From Caldilineaceae bacterium (GTDB lineage: Bacteria; Chloroflexota; Anaerolineae; Caldilineales; Caldilineaceae): a DNA stretch of 64,000 nucleotides. This document shows, piece after piece, positions 1 to 9,109 of this stretch. Within the stretch, counting starts at the first letter, position 1, and every line of letters starts with the position of its first letter. The translations under genes were made by a program, and so were the position numbers. Under the pieces are notes generated by a model that saw nothing but the letters and a program-made list of their open reading frames with translations, made no database searches and was not told where the DNA came from. Location of the stretch: contig JAPKMW010000003.1 of NCBI GenBank assembly GCA_026645575.1, positions 62,001 through 126,000 on the forward strand, in the 5' to 3' direction.

Positions 1-27
1 GTCGTATCGGAATGTGGGGCGCGGGTA

Positions 28-120
28 ATGCGTGTTGCGTGTTACGTGTTGCGTGTACCGTCATTGAGGAATTGGGTGAAAAACCAGTCACGAATGACCG
101 TTCACGCAACACGCAACACG
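28..120. repeat. word-built inverted repeat, GCGTGTT family
   Basis: The left arm is made of alternating GCGTGTT-like words. The right arm (about 91-120) is the reverse complement, so the whole can fold as a long imperfect hairpin just before the VWA gene. The 20-mer at 101-120 recurs exactly at 3703-3722. Its position suggests a 3' end or spacer element of an upstream gene outside the window. Confidence 0.75.
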
Positions 121-139
121 GTTTAGACTGGAGACAATC

Positions 140-1522
140 ATGGAAGAACGCATGATTCAGTTTATCGCCGCCCTGCGTGCCGGGGGCGTGCGGGTGAGTC
201 TGGCCGAGAGCGCCGACGCCATGCGGGCGGTAGACCATTTAGGGGTGCAGAATCGCGACGCCTTTCGCATGAGCCTGCGGGCGACGTTGGTCAAAGAGGC
301 CAGTGGCATTCCGACCTTTGAGGAGTTGTTCCCACTCTTCTTTGGCGGCGATGGCGAAGTGCCGCCGATGATGGATGGCATGGAGGACATGACCCCCGAA
401 GAGGCGCAGATGATGGCCCAGGCCATGCGTCAGTTCAACGAACAACTGCGCAAGCTGATGGAAAAGCTGCTGCGCGGTGAACAACTGACTGAGCAGGAGT
501 TGCGTCAACTAGGGCAGATGACCGGTCTGAACCGTATGGACGACATGCGCTATCGCGACTGGATGGCAAAGCGCATGATGCGGGCGATGAACTTTAAAGA
601 AGTCCAAGACGCCATGCGCGAGATGATGGAACTGCTCCAGCAGATGGGCATGAGCAAGGAGCGCATGGAACAACTGCGCCAACTGATCCGCGCCAACCAG
701 AAATCAATGGAAGAGCAGATCAACCAATACGCCGGCCAGCGTATCGCCGAAAACATGGCCGAACGCCCACCTGAAACCGGGGTTGATGATCTCATGGACA
801 AACCCTTCCAGGCGCTGGACGAAAAAGATATGGACAAGCTGCGCAAGGAGATGCAGCGGCTGGCAAACCGGCTGCGCAGTCGGATTGCCCTGCGCCAGAA
901 GCGGGCCAAAACCGGTCAACTGGACGCCAAGGCGACCATCCGCACCAATCTCAAAAACGGCGGCGTGCCGATCGAGATTCGCCACCGCGACCATCGGCTG
1001 AAACCGAAACTGGTCGTCATTTGTGACATCAGCACCTCCATGCGCCACTGCTCGGAGTTGATGCTGAGTCTGGTGCACGCCTTGCAAGATCTGATCACAA
1101 AGACCCATGCGTTTGCGTTCATCGACCATTTGGAGTATATTTCACCCGATTTTGTCGGACGTCAGGCCAACGAAGCGATCCATCAAGTGCTGATCCGGAT
1201 GCCCCCCGGCCACTACAGCACAGACCTAGGTTACAGCCTGACCAATTTCGCCCGTGATTATCTGGATACCATCGACAGTCGCACAACCTTTATTATGGTC
1301 GGCGATGGTCGGAACAATTACAACAACCCCCAGTTGGAGATCTTTAAAAACATCGCCCGTCGTAGCCGCCGCACCATCTGGATCAACCCGGAACAACCAA
1401 TGATGTGGGGCAGTGGGGATAGTGATATGTTACAGTATGCCCCACTTTGTGATAATGTCGTTGTTGCCTCAACCCTTGGAGAACTGACACAAGCTGTTGA
1501 TCACCTACTCGCGCAACCGTAG
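140..1522 (+). CDS. VWA domain protein, CoxE-like
   Basis: A 460-residue protein with a C-terminal von Willebrand factor A domain. The metal-ion-dependent adhesion site DISTS lies at residues 296-300, after a long charged, Met- and Gln-rich helical region (about residues 75-260). The layout matches CoxE-like VWA proteins, which usually work with a MoxR-type AAA+ ATPase as a chaperone or metal-insertion pair. The partner would be expected upstream, outside the window, so this is probably the last gene of an operon. The ATG start has GGAG about 8 bases upstream. Cytoplasmic: no signal peptide or membrane segment. The substrate cannot be read from the sequence. Confidence 0.8.
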   Translation: MEERMIQFIAALRAGGVRVSLAESADAMRAVDHLGVQNRDAFRMSLRATLVKEASGIPTFEELFPLFFGGDGEVPPMMDGMEDMTPEEAQMMAQAMRQFNEQLRKLMEKLLRGEQLTEQELRQLGQMTGLNRMDDMRYRDWMAKRMMRAMNFKEVQDAMREMMELLQQMGMSKERMEQLRQLIRANQKSMEEQINQYAGQRIAENMAERPPETGVDDLMDKPFQALDEKDMDKLRKEMQRLANRLRSRIALRQKRAKTGQLDAKATIRTNLKNGGVPIEIRHRDHRLKPKLVVICDISTSMRHCSELMLSLVHALQDLITKTHAFAFIDHLEYISPDFVGRQANEAIHQVLIRMPPGHYSTDLGYSLTNFARDYLDTIDSRTTFIMVGDGRNNYNNPQLEIFKNIARRSRRTIWINPEQPMMWGSGDSDMLQYAPLCDNVVVASTLGELTQAVDHLLAQP

Positions 1523-1565
1523 CCGCTGTTCAACATCCAGCTTCAGGCCCAAGCGTACGTTTGTC

Positions 1566-1738
1566 GTAAAGACTTTAGTCTTCCTGCCGTTCTGCAAAAC
1601 ACTCGAAGACTACGTCATCGTCAAGAAAAATAGTAGATATTAGGTATTGAATATTATTCTTACGTAGTACTCAATATCCAATACCTAATATCTACTATTG
1701 CAATCTCACAATTTCTGGATGATCACTAAAGTCTTTAC
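1566..1738. repeat. nested inverted repeats between VWA and Uma2 genes
   Basis: The outer arms GTAAAGACTTTAGT (1566-1579) and ACTAAAGTCTTTAC (1725-1738) are a perfect 14-bp inverted repeat. Inside it is a second, 21-bp perfect pair at 1629-1649 and 1679-1699 built from A/T-rich words (tagatattaggtattg). The outer word recurs as the outer arms of the element at 9110-9317, so the two may be copies of one element. No ORF lies inside. Confidence 0.8.
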
Positions 1739-1781
1739 CACTAACTGATGCTTGCGCCCCTACCCTCTTGGGAGAGAAACA

Positions 1782-2504
1782 ATGATCGAACAGAAGTCGC
1801 ATTTTCGTACCCTGGCCTGTCTCTACAGCACCATGCAAACGCATCTGGGCCACCGTTCTGATGTCTACGTGACCGTGCAGACCCCGCTCCACTATGACCA
1901 GCAACAGCCGGATCTGCACAAGCAACCCGACCTGATGGTCTTCAAGGATCTGCGCGACAACGGGGAACGGGAGCGCATCCAGTTGTGGGCCGAAGGGATC
2001 GCGCCCAGCGTTGTCATCGAAGTGACCTCGCAGGCGACCTGGCTGGAAGATCTGGTCAACAAGAGTTCGCTCTATCTGCGCCTGGGCGTCAAGGAGTACA
2101 TCATCTTTGACCCCTACAACGAGTTTCTCAAGGAGGGGCTGCAAGGGCTGCGGCTGGTCAAGGGCGAGTATGTGCCGATTGCGCTCAACAGCAAGGGCGC
2201 ACTGCCCAGCCAGGAATTGAATGTCAACTTGGTGCGGCAAGGACCGCTGCTCCGTCTCATCCACCCGGAGACCGAGACGTTGATTCCCTGGGGCGCCGAA
2301 GTGGCTGGCATCCAGGGCGAGGGGGTTGTCCAGGTCGTGCAGGCCAACCCGGAAACGCAACAACAATTGGCCGCCGAAGCTCAACGTGCGCAAAAAGAGG
2401 CCGAACGGGCTGTACGCGAAAGCAAACGCGCGCAGGCGCTCGAAGCTGAAAATGCTCACCTGCGCGTGCTGCTTGGTCAAATGCAGACCGCGCCGCATCG
2501 TTAA
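1782..2504 (+). CDS. Uma2-family (DUF820) restriction-endonuclease-fold protein
   Basis: A 240-residue protein of the Uma2/DUF820 family, which has the PD-(D/E)XK nuclease fold. The fold's acidic motifs are visible as QPDLMVF and VVIEVTS, followed by the family's KxxLYxxLGVxEYxxxDP-like stretch. The last 50 residues are a Gln/Ala/Arg-rich coiled coil. The ATG was chosen because GGGAGAG sits 4-10 bases upstream; an in-frame TTG ten codons earlier lacks such a site. Uma2 proteins occur in many copies in Chloroflexota and cyanobacteria and their biological role is unsettled. It stands alone between two hairpin-rich spacers. Confidence 0.85.
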   Translation: MIEQKSHFRTLACLYSTMQTHLGHRSDVYVTVQTPLHYDQQQPDLHKQPDLMVFKDLRDNGERERIQLWAEGIAPSVVIEVTSQATWLEDLVNKSSLYLRLGVKEYIIFDPYNEFLKEGLQGLRLVKGEYVPIALNSKGALPSQELNVNLVRQGPLLRLIHPETETLIPWGAEVAGIQGEGVVQVVQANPETQQQLAAEAQRAQKEAERAVRESKRAQALEAENAHLRVLLGQMQTAPHR

Positions 2505-2544
2505 GAACGGATGTATCGGCTATTTGTTGTAAAAATGGAGATTG

Positions 2545-2593
2545 AGAGATAGAGAGATTAAGAGTTTGGGTGCGACTGAATCTCTCTATCTCT
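2545..2593. repeat. word-built hairpin, GAGATTGA family
   Basis: Fifteen-base arms at 2545-2559 and 2579-2593 (AGAGATAGAGAGATT and its complement) are perfectly complementary. The same gagattgagagat word makes the hairpins at 20365-20415 and 23357-23398. It follows the Uma2 gene closely and may end its transcript, but there is no U-tract. Confidence 0.75.
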
Positions 2594-2638
2594 ACGCTAC
2601 AGTTTAGTAACCCGGCAATTCAAAAAAGATACGGTAAC

Positions 2639-2684
2639 GATCCACGAAGCGGGTATCCTTTGGATGCGTACGTCTTCGTGGATC
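2639..2684. promoter_or_regulatory. stem-loop upstream of ilvE
   Basis: GATCCACGAAG (2639-2649) pairs perfectly with CTTCGTGGATC (2674-2684), enclosing a smaller ATCC/GGAT hairpin. It ends about 30 bases before the ilvE start codon, so it could affect ilvE expression. No T-run, T-box motif or leader peptide was seen here. Confidence 0.5.
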
Positions 2685-2716
2685 ATTCAATTTAAGGAAC
2701 CAAAGGAGTTTCACTT

Positions 2717-3640
2717 ATGGCCATGCGGGCTGATTATATTTGGATGAATGGGAAGATTATTCCCTGGGAACAAGCGACGGTGCATGTCTTCACCCATGCG
2801 TTGCACTATGGTAGCAGCGCCTTTGAGGGCATTCGCGTCTATGACACAACCAACGGCCCGGCCATTTTTCGCGGGCGCGAACATTTTGAACGGCTGCTCT
2901 TTAGCTGCAAAGTTGCCCATATGCAATCGCCCTTGACGGTTGATGAGTGGATGGGGGTGACAGCCGATGTGGTCAAGGCCAATCAGCAACGCAGCGCCTA
3001 TGTCCGCCCGCTGGTCTTCCGTGGCTATAACACGCTGGGCGTCGATGGCCGCGGCTGCCCGGTCGATGCCATTTTGGCGACCGTGCCGTGGGGCGCGTAT
3101 CTGGGGGCGGAAGGGTTGGAGAAGGGCGTTGATGTGCAGGTGAGCAGTTGGCGACGCATGGCCCCTGACACCACGAGTGCGCTGGCGAAGATCGGCGGCC
3201 AATATGTCAACAGCCAGAACATCGTCATGGAAGCCAAGGACAACGGCTTCACCGAAGGCATTGCGCTGGATATTTACGGCTATGTGAGCGAAGGCAGCGG
3301 CGAAAATATCTTTGTCATCCACAAGGGGATTATCTATACGCCGCCGCTGGGCAACAGCATCCTGGGCGGCATCACCCGCAACTGCGCCGCGACCATTGCC
3401 GAGGACATGGGCTATACGATCAAGGAAACCGTCATCCCGCGCGAAATGCTCTACCTGGCCGATGAAATCTTCTTCACTGGCACCGCCGCCGAAATTACAC
3501 CGGTGCGTTCCGTGGATCGAATGCCGGTAGGCGAAGGCAAGCGCGGCCCCATCACCGAGGCCATCCAGTCGAAGTTCTTTGGCATTGTCGAAGGCGAACT
3601 GCCCGATAAGTGGGGTTGGTTGACGCCGGTAGCATTGTAA
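2717..3640 (+). CDS. ilvE: branched-chain amino acid aminotransferase
   Basis: Transfers the amino group between glutamate and the 2-oxo acids of leucine, isoleucine and valine, the last step of their synthesis. The 307 residues match class IV PLP aminotransferases of the IlvE type. The PLP-binding lysine is K158 in SALAKIGGQYVNS, and the EGIR, GSGENIF and FFTGTAAEITPV motifs follow in order. AAAGGAG lies 10 bases before the ATG. It is monocistronic, followed at once by a hairpin (3642-3722). leuA of the same pathway lies 36 kb away with its own attenuator. Confidence 0.95.
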   Translation: MAMRADYIWMNGKIIPWEQATVHVFTHALHYGSSAFEGIRVYDTTNGPAIFRGREHFERLLFSCKVAHMQSPLTVDEWMGVTADVVKANQQRSAYVRPLVFRGYNTLGVDGRGCPVDAILATVPWGAYLGAEGLEKGVDVQVSSWRRMAPDTTSALAKIGGQYVNSQNIVMEAKDNGFTEGIALDIYGYVSEGSGENIFVIHKGIIYTPPLGNSILGGITRNCAATIAEDMGYTIKETVIPREMLYLADEIFFTGTAAEITPVRSVDRMPVGEGKRGPITEAIQSKFFGIVEGELPDKWGWLTPVAL

Positions 3641-3641
3641 T

Positions 3642-3722
3642 TCTGGGTTGCGTGTTGCGTGCTTGTGATTGAGTTTTGAAAACCTTCCAAACAATGGAAC
3701 GGTTCACGCAACACGCAACACG
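3642..3722. repeat. word-built inverted repeat, GCGTGTT family
   Basis: Arms GTTGCGTGTTGCGTG and CACGCAACACGCAAC fold over a roughly 45-base loop, between the converging ilvE and ABC ATPase genes. The 20-mer at 3703-3722 is identical to 101-120. It may act as a two-way 3' end. Confidence 0.8.
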
Positions 3723-4451
3723 TCACATCGTCGCATGTAAATCCGCCAACGCATTAATCTCCTCACGCGTGGTCAAGATTTGATTGATCTTGCCATCCTT
3801 CATCCGAATGACCCGATCGACATATTGACACATGCGCAAGTCATGCGTCACCATGATGCCAGCGCGCTTTTGCTCATGAATCAGGTCGGCAAAGGTGGCG
3901 ACGACTTGGTTGGCGCGCTCGGTGTCGAGGCTGGCGGTGGGTTCGTCGGCCAGGACGATTTGCGGTTCATGGATCAAGGCGCGGGCAATGGCAACCCGCT
4001 GCTGCTGACCGCCAGAGAGTTGACCAGGGTAGTTCCGCATCCGGTCGCCTAACCCTAGCCGCACCAGCAACTCTTCCGCCCGTTGCCGGGTCATGCGATT
4101 TAGCTTGCCATTGAGCCGTAACATCAATTCCACATTTTCGCGCGCATTCAGATAAGGCACTAGATTATTGGACTGGAAGGAGAAGCCAATCGCCTGCCCA
4201 CGAAAGCGGGTGCGCCGACTTTCACTCATGGTGGTCAAATCTTCGCCGGCAATATGGATGGCGCCGTGAGAAGGCCGGAGCAAGCCGGCTAACATTGCCA
4301 ACATGCTCGTCTTGCCGGAACCGCTTGGCCCCACCAAGGCCACAAACTCCCCAGCGTGGACAGCCAGCGAAACTTCATCAACGGCCCGCACAATGTTTTG
4401 TCCAGAACCGTACAATTTGGTGACAGCTTCTGCTTCTAAAACTGTTGTCAC
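3723..4451 (-). CDS. ABC transporter ATP-binding protein, LolD/MacB type
   Basis: A 242-residue ATPase that powers the adjacent FtsX-type permease. Visible motifs are Walker A GPSGSGKT (residues 41-48), signature LSGGQQQRVAIARAL, Walker B IVLADEP with TASLD, and the switch histidine in MVTHD. The GTG at 4451 is taken as the start because AAGGAAGG lies just upstream; an earlier GTG six codons upstream lacks a site. It is the last gene of the tetR-hlyD-permease-ATPase run. A 102-base gap with a small hairpin (GGAACGGAT at 4487-4495 with ATCCGTTCC at 4520-4528) separates it from the permease. Confidence 0.9.
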   Translation of the reverse strand: MTTVLEAEAVTKLYGSGQNIVRAVDEVSLAVHAGEFVALVGPSGSGKTSMLAMLAGLLRPSHGAIHIAGEDLTTMSESRRTRFRGQAIGFSFQSNNLVPYLNARENVELMLRLNGKLNRMTRQRAEELLVRLGLGDRMRNYPGQLSGGQQQRVAIARALIHEPQIVLADEPTASLDTERANQVVATFADLIHEQKRAGIMVTHDLRMCQYVDRVIRMKDGKINQILTTREEINALADLHATM

Positions 4452-4553
4452 ATACACCTTCCTTGGCACTACAGCGGATGAAGGGGGGAACGGATAGCAT
4501 CAGGTGCCCCGCAACTTACATCCGTTCCTTCCTAAATCTGTTGTAGTGTTGTG

Positions 4554-5711
4554 TTACTGCGCTAATCCCAGTGCCGTTAAGGGTTCGATTTTCAGCAACG
4601 CCCAAACCGACACTAGACCGCCCAGCGGGCCGATCAACATCAGCGCGGTCACGGCGGCAGCCACGGCATCACCGGTAAAGACAATGGGAATCCCTGGCGG
4701 AAAACTGGCGGCCAGCAAGAGCGAACCAATGGCGCCCAGTGCCACGCCGAGCGCGTTGATGCTGACAATCTGGGTCAACGCCGCTAGCGCAATCGTCGTA
4801 TTAGAAGCGCCAACCGCTTTTAACATGCCAATCTGCGCCACCTTCTGCAAGGTCTGAATCTGAAAGAAACCGCCGATGACCAGAATGCCGATGAAAAAGG
4901 TAAAGTAACGCTGGGTATCGAGCGTACTCTGTTGCGCCGAATAGCCAGGAGTGGCTTCATAGGCGGTCACCCGGTCAACGGCTTCAATTTTGTTGACATC
5001 CTGCATCAACGTGCGCGCCATCGCCGCTTCATTGCCCGCATTGACCAATTTGACCACCGCAATGTTCGAGAGCAAGTTACCACTACTGGTGTCATTTTCG
5101 CCTTTGGGGCGCACCTTATCCCAGGTGAGATACGGGACAAAGATGGAAGGGCGGATAAAGTATTGCCGCCCATCGCTGATGCCGACGACAGTCAGGTCAT
5201 AAAATTCTTCTTTGGCCCCTTGGGTGACTTTCAGGCGAACGAGATCACCCACCTTTACGCCCCGGCGAATGGCGACGTTACCGTCAATCACCACGTCGTT
5301 GCCCCGGTTGCGCCCCAGGGTCTGCCCTTGAAAGACCGCCGGCTCCCCAGGGTGGCCCGGTTCGACGCCAATCAGGGAGATGTCGAGATCATCCTGTCCA
5401 TCGCCAAAGACCAGCGAACCATCGGCAATAAAGACCTGCCCCACATCTGCCACCCCTTCCAGGCGACGGATGGCATTGACCGTTGAACGGTCAATGCGGC
5501 TGCTGGGGATCGAGAGATCAACATTTTCCTGATAAACCACCAGTTCGCCGTTGAGCTTCTGGATGTATTCGCGATTGCCGTTGCCCAGCCCTTCCGCCAG
5601 TGCCGCAATGAAGAGTACCAGCGTGGTGATCAACGCCACAATCAGGCTAATCAGCAGAAAGCGCCCTTTGCTATGCCAAATTTCTTTGAGCGCAAGGTAA
5701 ATCGCCAACAT
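4554..5711 (-). CDS. ABC transporter permease, MacB/FtsX (DevC-like)
   Basis: A 385-residue membrane protein with one N-terminal membrane segment (about 18-40), a large extracytoplasmic MacB-type core domain (about 45-260) and three C-terminal membrane segments of the FtsX domain. This is the usual topology of MacB/LolCE/DevC permeases, which drive export or lipoprotein release by mechanotransmission. It starts 16 bases after the membrane-fusion gene and is followed by its ATPase. With the HlyD-type partner it resembles the DevBCA exporter. The cargo is unknown. Confidence 0.88.
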   Translation of the reverse strand: MLAIYLALKEIWHSKGRFLLISLIVALITTLVLFIAALAEGLGNGNREYIQKLNGELVVYQENVDLSIPSSRIDRSTVNAIRRLEGVADVGQVFIADGSLVFGDGQDDLDISLIGVEPGHPGEPAVFQGQTLGRNRGNDVVIDGNVAIRRGVKVGDLVRLKVTQGAKEEFYDLTVVGISDGRQYFIRPSIFVPYLTWDKVRPKGENDTSSGNLLSNIAVVKLVNAGNEAAMARTLMQDVNKIEAVDRVTAYEATPGYSAQQSTLDTQRYFTFFIGILVIGGFFQIQTLQKVAQIGMLKAVGASNTTIALAALTQIVSINALGVALGAIGSLLLAASFPPGIPIVFTGDAVAAAVTALMLIGPLGGLVSVWALLKIEPLTALGLAQ

Positions 5712-5727
5712 GATGCCCCATTCTGCT

Positions 5728-7059
5728 TTACGGTTTTTGCAACGTTACGACCGTCGTCATATTCCAAAGGAAACGCTCATCTTGCTGCGCCGGGTCGATT
5801 ACAACGGTGTAGACAATATCACCCCGATTGTCTTCGCCAATGGGTCGCACTCGCTTGACCGTGCCAGACATCGTTAAATCCGGGATGGCGTCAAAGGTCA
5901 ATTCCACCGTTGTACCAGGCGTAACACCGACAATGTCCAGTTCGGTCAAGTCTTCAGTTTCGATCTCCCATGTAGCGAGATCAGCCAGTTGGACAAGCGG
6001 CGTAGACGGAGCAGCCTGTTCTCCAGTTTCAATATTCATGGCCGCAACCGTTCCGGCAAAGGGCGCCCGCAACTCCGTCTCGCCCAACGCCACCAACGCC
6101 TGTTGCAAGGCCGCCACTGCCGACGCCACATCTGCCTCCGCGACGGCAATCGATTCAGCGCGTGGCCCCGCCAGCAGTAGGTCAAGTTGCGCTTGTTGAG
6201 CAGCAACATCGGCCTCCGCCGCAGCCATATCCGCCGGCATACCGTTACGCAGGGTTTGCAACTGCGCCTGCGCCTGCCGCACCTGAGCGCTGGCCCCCGC
6301 TATATCGGCCTGACTAGCGCCTGCTTCCAGGTCAGCTAAACGCGCTTGGGCTGCCTCAAAGTTGTTGGTCGCTTGTTGGAGGGCGGCTGATTGGGGGGTG
6401 GCGCCCAAATCGTTACGCCACTTCACCAAGTTATAGGCGCTTTGGGCTTGTCTCAACACCGCCTGTGCATTGGCAAGATCGGCGCGTGCGGCAATGAGTT
6501 GCTGGTCGCCCGCCCCTTCCAAGACTTTTGCCAACGAAGCTTGCGAGGCGTTGAGGCCAGCTTCCGCTACGGCAATCTGCCCAGGCAACGAGGCGCCCGC
6601 CAGCCGATCATAACGCGCTTGGGCGGCGGCGAGGGCTGCTTCGGCTTGAGCGACCTGCTCGGTGCGCGGCGGTGCAATCAGTTCTTGCAAACGCGCTTGC
6701 GCCCGCTGAAAATCCGCCTGCGCACGGGAAACGGCCACTTGTTGCTGGTTCGCGTTGAGGCGCACCAGCAATTGACCTGCCGACACCGTGTCCCCTTCCT
6801 GCACCAGCACTTCGGCCACAATCCCTCCAACGGCCAGACTGAGATCGGCCCGTTGCACCGGCACCAAGCGCGCATCGGCCACGACGCTTGGTGCGGGCGC
6901 ATCCGCTTGTACTTCCGGCGCACCCCCCTCGGCGCCAGGCGCCGCTTCCGGTGTGGTGCTGGCGGCAGGTCCAGGAATCAACCCTTGCTGCATGGCATAG
7001 TAGCCACCCCCACCCAGCACTACAATCAAGACAAGAATAATCAGCAACCATCGTCTCAT
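5728..7059 (-). CDS. HlyD/DevB-type membrane-fusion (adaptor) protein
   Basis: A 443-residue periplasmic adaptor-like protein with an N-terminal membrane anchor (about 3-22) and a Pro/Ala-rich spacer. Its biotinyl-lipoyl halves are split around a very long Ala/Gln-rich coiled coil (about 110-310), and a beta-barrel domain follows (about 325-443). In diderms such adaptors bridge the inner-membrane permease to an outer channel. Here no TolC-like gene is seen and the host may be monoderm, so the length of the coil is notable. GAGGT precedes the ATG. It is co-transcribed with the permease and ATPase downstream. Confidence 0.88.
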   Translation of the reverse strand: MRRWLLIILVLIVVLGGGGYYAMQQGLIPGPAASTTPEAAPGAEGGAPEVQADAPAPSVVADARLVPVQRADLSLAVGGIVAEVLVQEGDTVSAGQLLVRLNANQQQVAVSRAQADFQRAQARLQELIAPPRTEQVAQAEAALAAAQARYDRLAGASLPGQIAVAEAGLNASQASLAKVLEGAGDQQLIAARADLANAQAVLRQAQSAYNLVKWRNDLGATPQSAALQQATNNFEAAQARLADLEAGASQADIAGASAQVRQAQAQLQTLRNGMPADMAAAEADVAAQQAQLDLLLAGPRAESIAVAEADVASAVAALQQALVALGETELRAPFAGTVAAMNIETGEQAAPSTPLVQLADLATWEIETEDLTELDIVGVTPGTTVELTFDAIPDLTMSGTVKRVRPIGEDNRGDIVYTVVIDPAQQDERFLWNMTTVVTLQKP

Positions 7060-7105
7060 AATCGTTACCTCAACATCGACGTGTATCTAAAATTTTGTTA
7101 AAAGA

Positions 7106-7723
7106 TTACAAAGATTGCGCCGGCGCCGGTGCAAGGCGAATGCCGTCCAAAAGAATGGTGAGAATTTCAGCCACCATTACCTCGCGTGGCGGCGCCCCCG
7201 GTTGACGCACGGCGTGGTTTAAACCGTCAAGCAGCGTTAGAAAACTGCCCGCTAGGAGATCCGGCATCATTGGACGAATTTCGCCCCGTCTTTGCGCGGC
7301 CAAAAATAGTTCGCGGAGAGGGGTAAACATGGCTTCATAGGCAACGCGCCCCAAATGCTGGCGCTGTGTTATCGTAAGCGCCTGCATGTCGGCGTGCATC
7401 ATTGCCAGCAGATTTAACGGGGGTTGCGAGGCAAACCAGCCGGCAATGGCATAGAGCTGTGCGCTCACATCCAATGGGGTCGCCGCCATCGCGGTCGTCA
7501 TCCCTTGCCGATGACGTTCAAAAGTGCGAGTGGCGACGGCGACAAACAACTGCTCTTTCCCTTCGGGAAAGTGGTAATAGAGCGATGCTTGGCGCATCTC
7601 CAGCGCGTCTGCCACATCACGTAGGGTAATTGAGTGATACCCACGCCGCATAAAAAGCTCTTCCGCCACATCCAGGACGCGTTGGCGTGCATCACTTGGC
7701 GTCATATCAATTGCGGTTGTCAA
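7106..7723 (-). CDS. TetR-family transcriptional regulator
   Basis: A 205-residue repressor. The N-terminal helix-turn-helix is seen in ITLRDVADALEMRQASLYYHF, and the C-terminal ligand domain is alpha-helical. A TTG start is preferred because AAAGGAG lies 8 bases upstream; longer in-frame starts have no site. It heads the exporter genes (46-base gap to the adaptor), so it probably controls the exporter and itself. The inverted repeat at 7840-7857 lies about 115 bases upstream of its start and is the likely operator. Confidence 0.85.
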   Translation of the reverse strand: MTTAIDMTPSDARQRVLDVAEELFMRRGYHSITLRDVADALEMRQASLYYHFPEGKEQLFVAVATRTFERHRQGMTTAMAATPLDVSAQLYAIAGWFASQPPLNLLAMMHADMQALTITQRQHLGRVAYEAMFTPLRELFLAAQRRGEIRPMMPDLLAGSFLTLLDGLNHAVRQPGAPPREVMVAEILTILLDGIRLAPAPAQSL

Positions 7724-7839
7724 CGCAAACACTCCTTTGTCAATTGCCGAAAGCATCATAACATGATGGAGCAACTGGCTACGCTGGTTACAGGTTTGGG
7801 TCAGACTTTATGCTGCCACAAAGAGGATACCTGGTTTCT

Positions 7840-7857
7840 ACCTACTATTCGGTAGGT
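7840..7857. promoter_or_regulatory. candidate TetR operator
   Basis: ACCTAC-6-GTAGGT is an 18-base inverted repeat in the 378-base divergent space between the TetR gene and the LysM lipoprotein gene. Its size and spacing are typical of TetR-family operators. No other regulator gene is adjacent. Confidence 0.55.
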
Positions 7858-7953
7858 TGCTACACAATTTAGACAAAATGTGGACAACCTGTGGAAATTT
7901 CATAATGATACTGACAAGATGCAACGCACTCTTGATTACAATCGATAAAATGC

Positions 7954-7982
7954 TTGCATCTCCTGTCAGCTTGTGTTATGAT
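7954..7982 (+). promoter_or_regulatory. sigma-70-type promoter for the LysM lipoprotein
   Basis: TTGCAT (7954-7959), a 17-base spacer and TATGAT (7977-7982) match the consensus at good spacing. The predicted RNA start is about 110 bases before the LysM start codon. Confidence 0.6.
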
Positions 7983-8101
7983 CGGTCAGCAAGCATAGTG
8001 GTTATTTCACGATACTGGTATCCAATGCACTGGGCCAGTTTCTGCCTGCCATTCCGTGCAAAACGCAACTTGGAACAACACACAAGTCGAGCAGAAAATC
8101 T

Positions 8102-9094
8102 ATGGTTACTCACCGGAACACTCTACGACGTATTGGCCTGGCAATGGGCGTCTCGATGCTCGCCTTTAGTTTGCTCGTGGCCTGTACCCGCAATCGCCCT
8201 ACACCGGAACCAACCGCGATTAGCGATGCTGCCGCCATTACAGTTCTCACCACTACGACCAGCAGCAGTGGCGAGCCAGTTGTGACTGTGGTTGCAACGA
8301 CAGCGTCTACGGCTGTCGTGGCGAGCGCAGGAACCCCCACGCCGGGGACTTTGACGCCAAGGACCATCGATTATTATGTTAAAGAAGGTGATACGCTGGC
8401 CAGTGTCGCAGAAAAGTTTAATATTGACATTGAAACAATCCGCCAACTTAACTACCTGATGGATGACAACATTTTTGTCGGCCAAATTTTACAGATCCCC
8501 TATAGCCCGGATATTACCGCAGATGGTGTGCCGACCCCTACACCAGAACCCTTTGTCTATGTCGTTGAAGAAGGCGACAGCCTCGGCAGCATCGCCCAAC
8601 AATTTGGTGTGAGTGCGGTCTCAATCATGGAAGCGAATAATCTACAAAACCCCAATAATGTTTTCATTGGGCAGAGGTTGAGCATTCCTAACTATGTTCC
8701 GCCGAATAGCAACGTAAACAACAGCAATGCAAACAGTGGTAGCGACGGCGGCGAGCAAACAGGCGGGGAAGGCGTCAGCCATGTCGTGCAACCGGGCGAG
8801 ACTCTCTCCGGCATTGCCCAAAAGTATGGTGTGGATGCCAACACCCTTGCCGAAGCGAACAACATCGCCAACCGCAACCAGTTACGCGTCGGTCAGAAGC
8901 TTACCATCCCCGGCATTACGGCACGCCAGGCCGCCGAAGCCCTGGGGCGTGTCCATGTTGTCCAATCCGGCGAGAGTTTGACGGCAATTGCCCAACAGTA
9001 TGGCGTGAGTGCAGAAGAGATCATCAGCTTCAATAATATCTCCAACCCTGACGCGATTTACGTGGGGCAGGAATTGATCGTTCCAGGGCAGTGA
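8102..9094 (+). CDS. LysM-repeat lipoprotein (four LysM domains)
   Basis: A 330-residue exported lipoprotein. The signal peptide ends in the lipobox LVAC with the lipidated cysteine at position 28. A Thr/Pro-rich linker is followed by four LysM domains at about 91-134, 152-196, 227-270 and 285-328, separated by low-complexity linkers (one rich in Asn and Ser). LysM binds peptidoglycan or chitin-like glycans, so this is probably a cell-wall binding surface protein. No catalytic domain is attached. The start has only a weak Shine-Dalgarno match. A promoter lies at 7954-7982 and the 3' side holds the inverted repeat 9110-9317. Confidence 0.9.
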   Translation: MVTHRNTLRRIGLAMGVSMLAFSLLVACTRNRPTPEPTAISDAAAITVLTTTTSSSGEPVVTVVATTASTAVVASAGTPTPGTLTPRTIDYYVKEGDTLASVAEKFNIDIETIRQLNYLMDDNIFVGQILQIPYSPDITADGVPTPTPEPFVYVVEEGDSLGSIAQQFGVSAVSIMEANNLQNPNNVFIGQRLSIPNYVPPNSNVNNSNANSGSDGGEQTGGEGVSHVVQPGETLSGIAQKYGVDANTLAEANNIANRNQLRVGQKLTIPGITARQAAEALGRVHVVQSGESLTAIAQQYGVSAEEIISFNNISNPDAIYVGQELIVPGQ

Positions 9095-9109
9095 AGCCTG
9101 GTGAAACCA

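Noticed and set aside
4932..5486. Plus-strand open frame of 184 codons.
   Set aside because: It runs antisense inside the ABC permease gene, whose membrane segments and motifs are clear.
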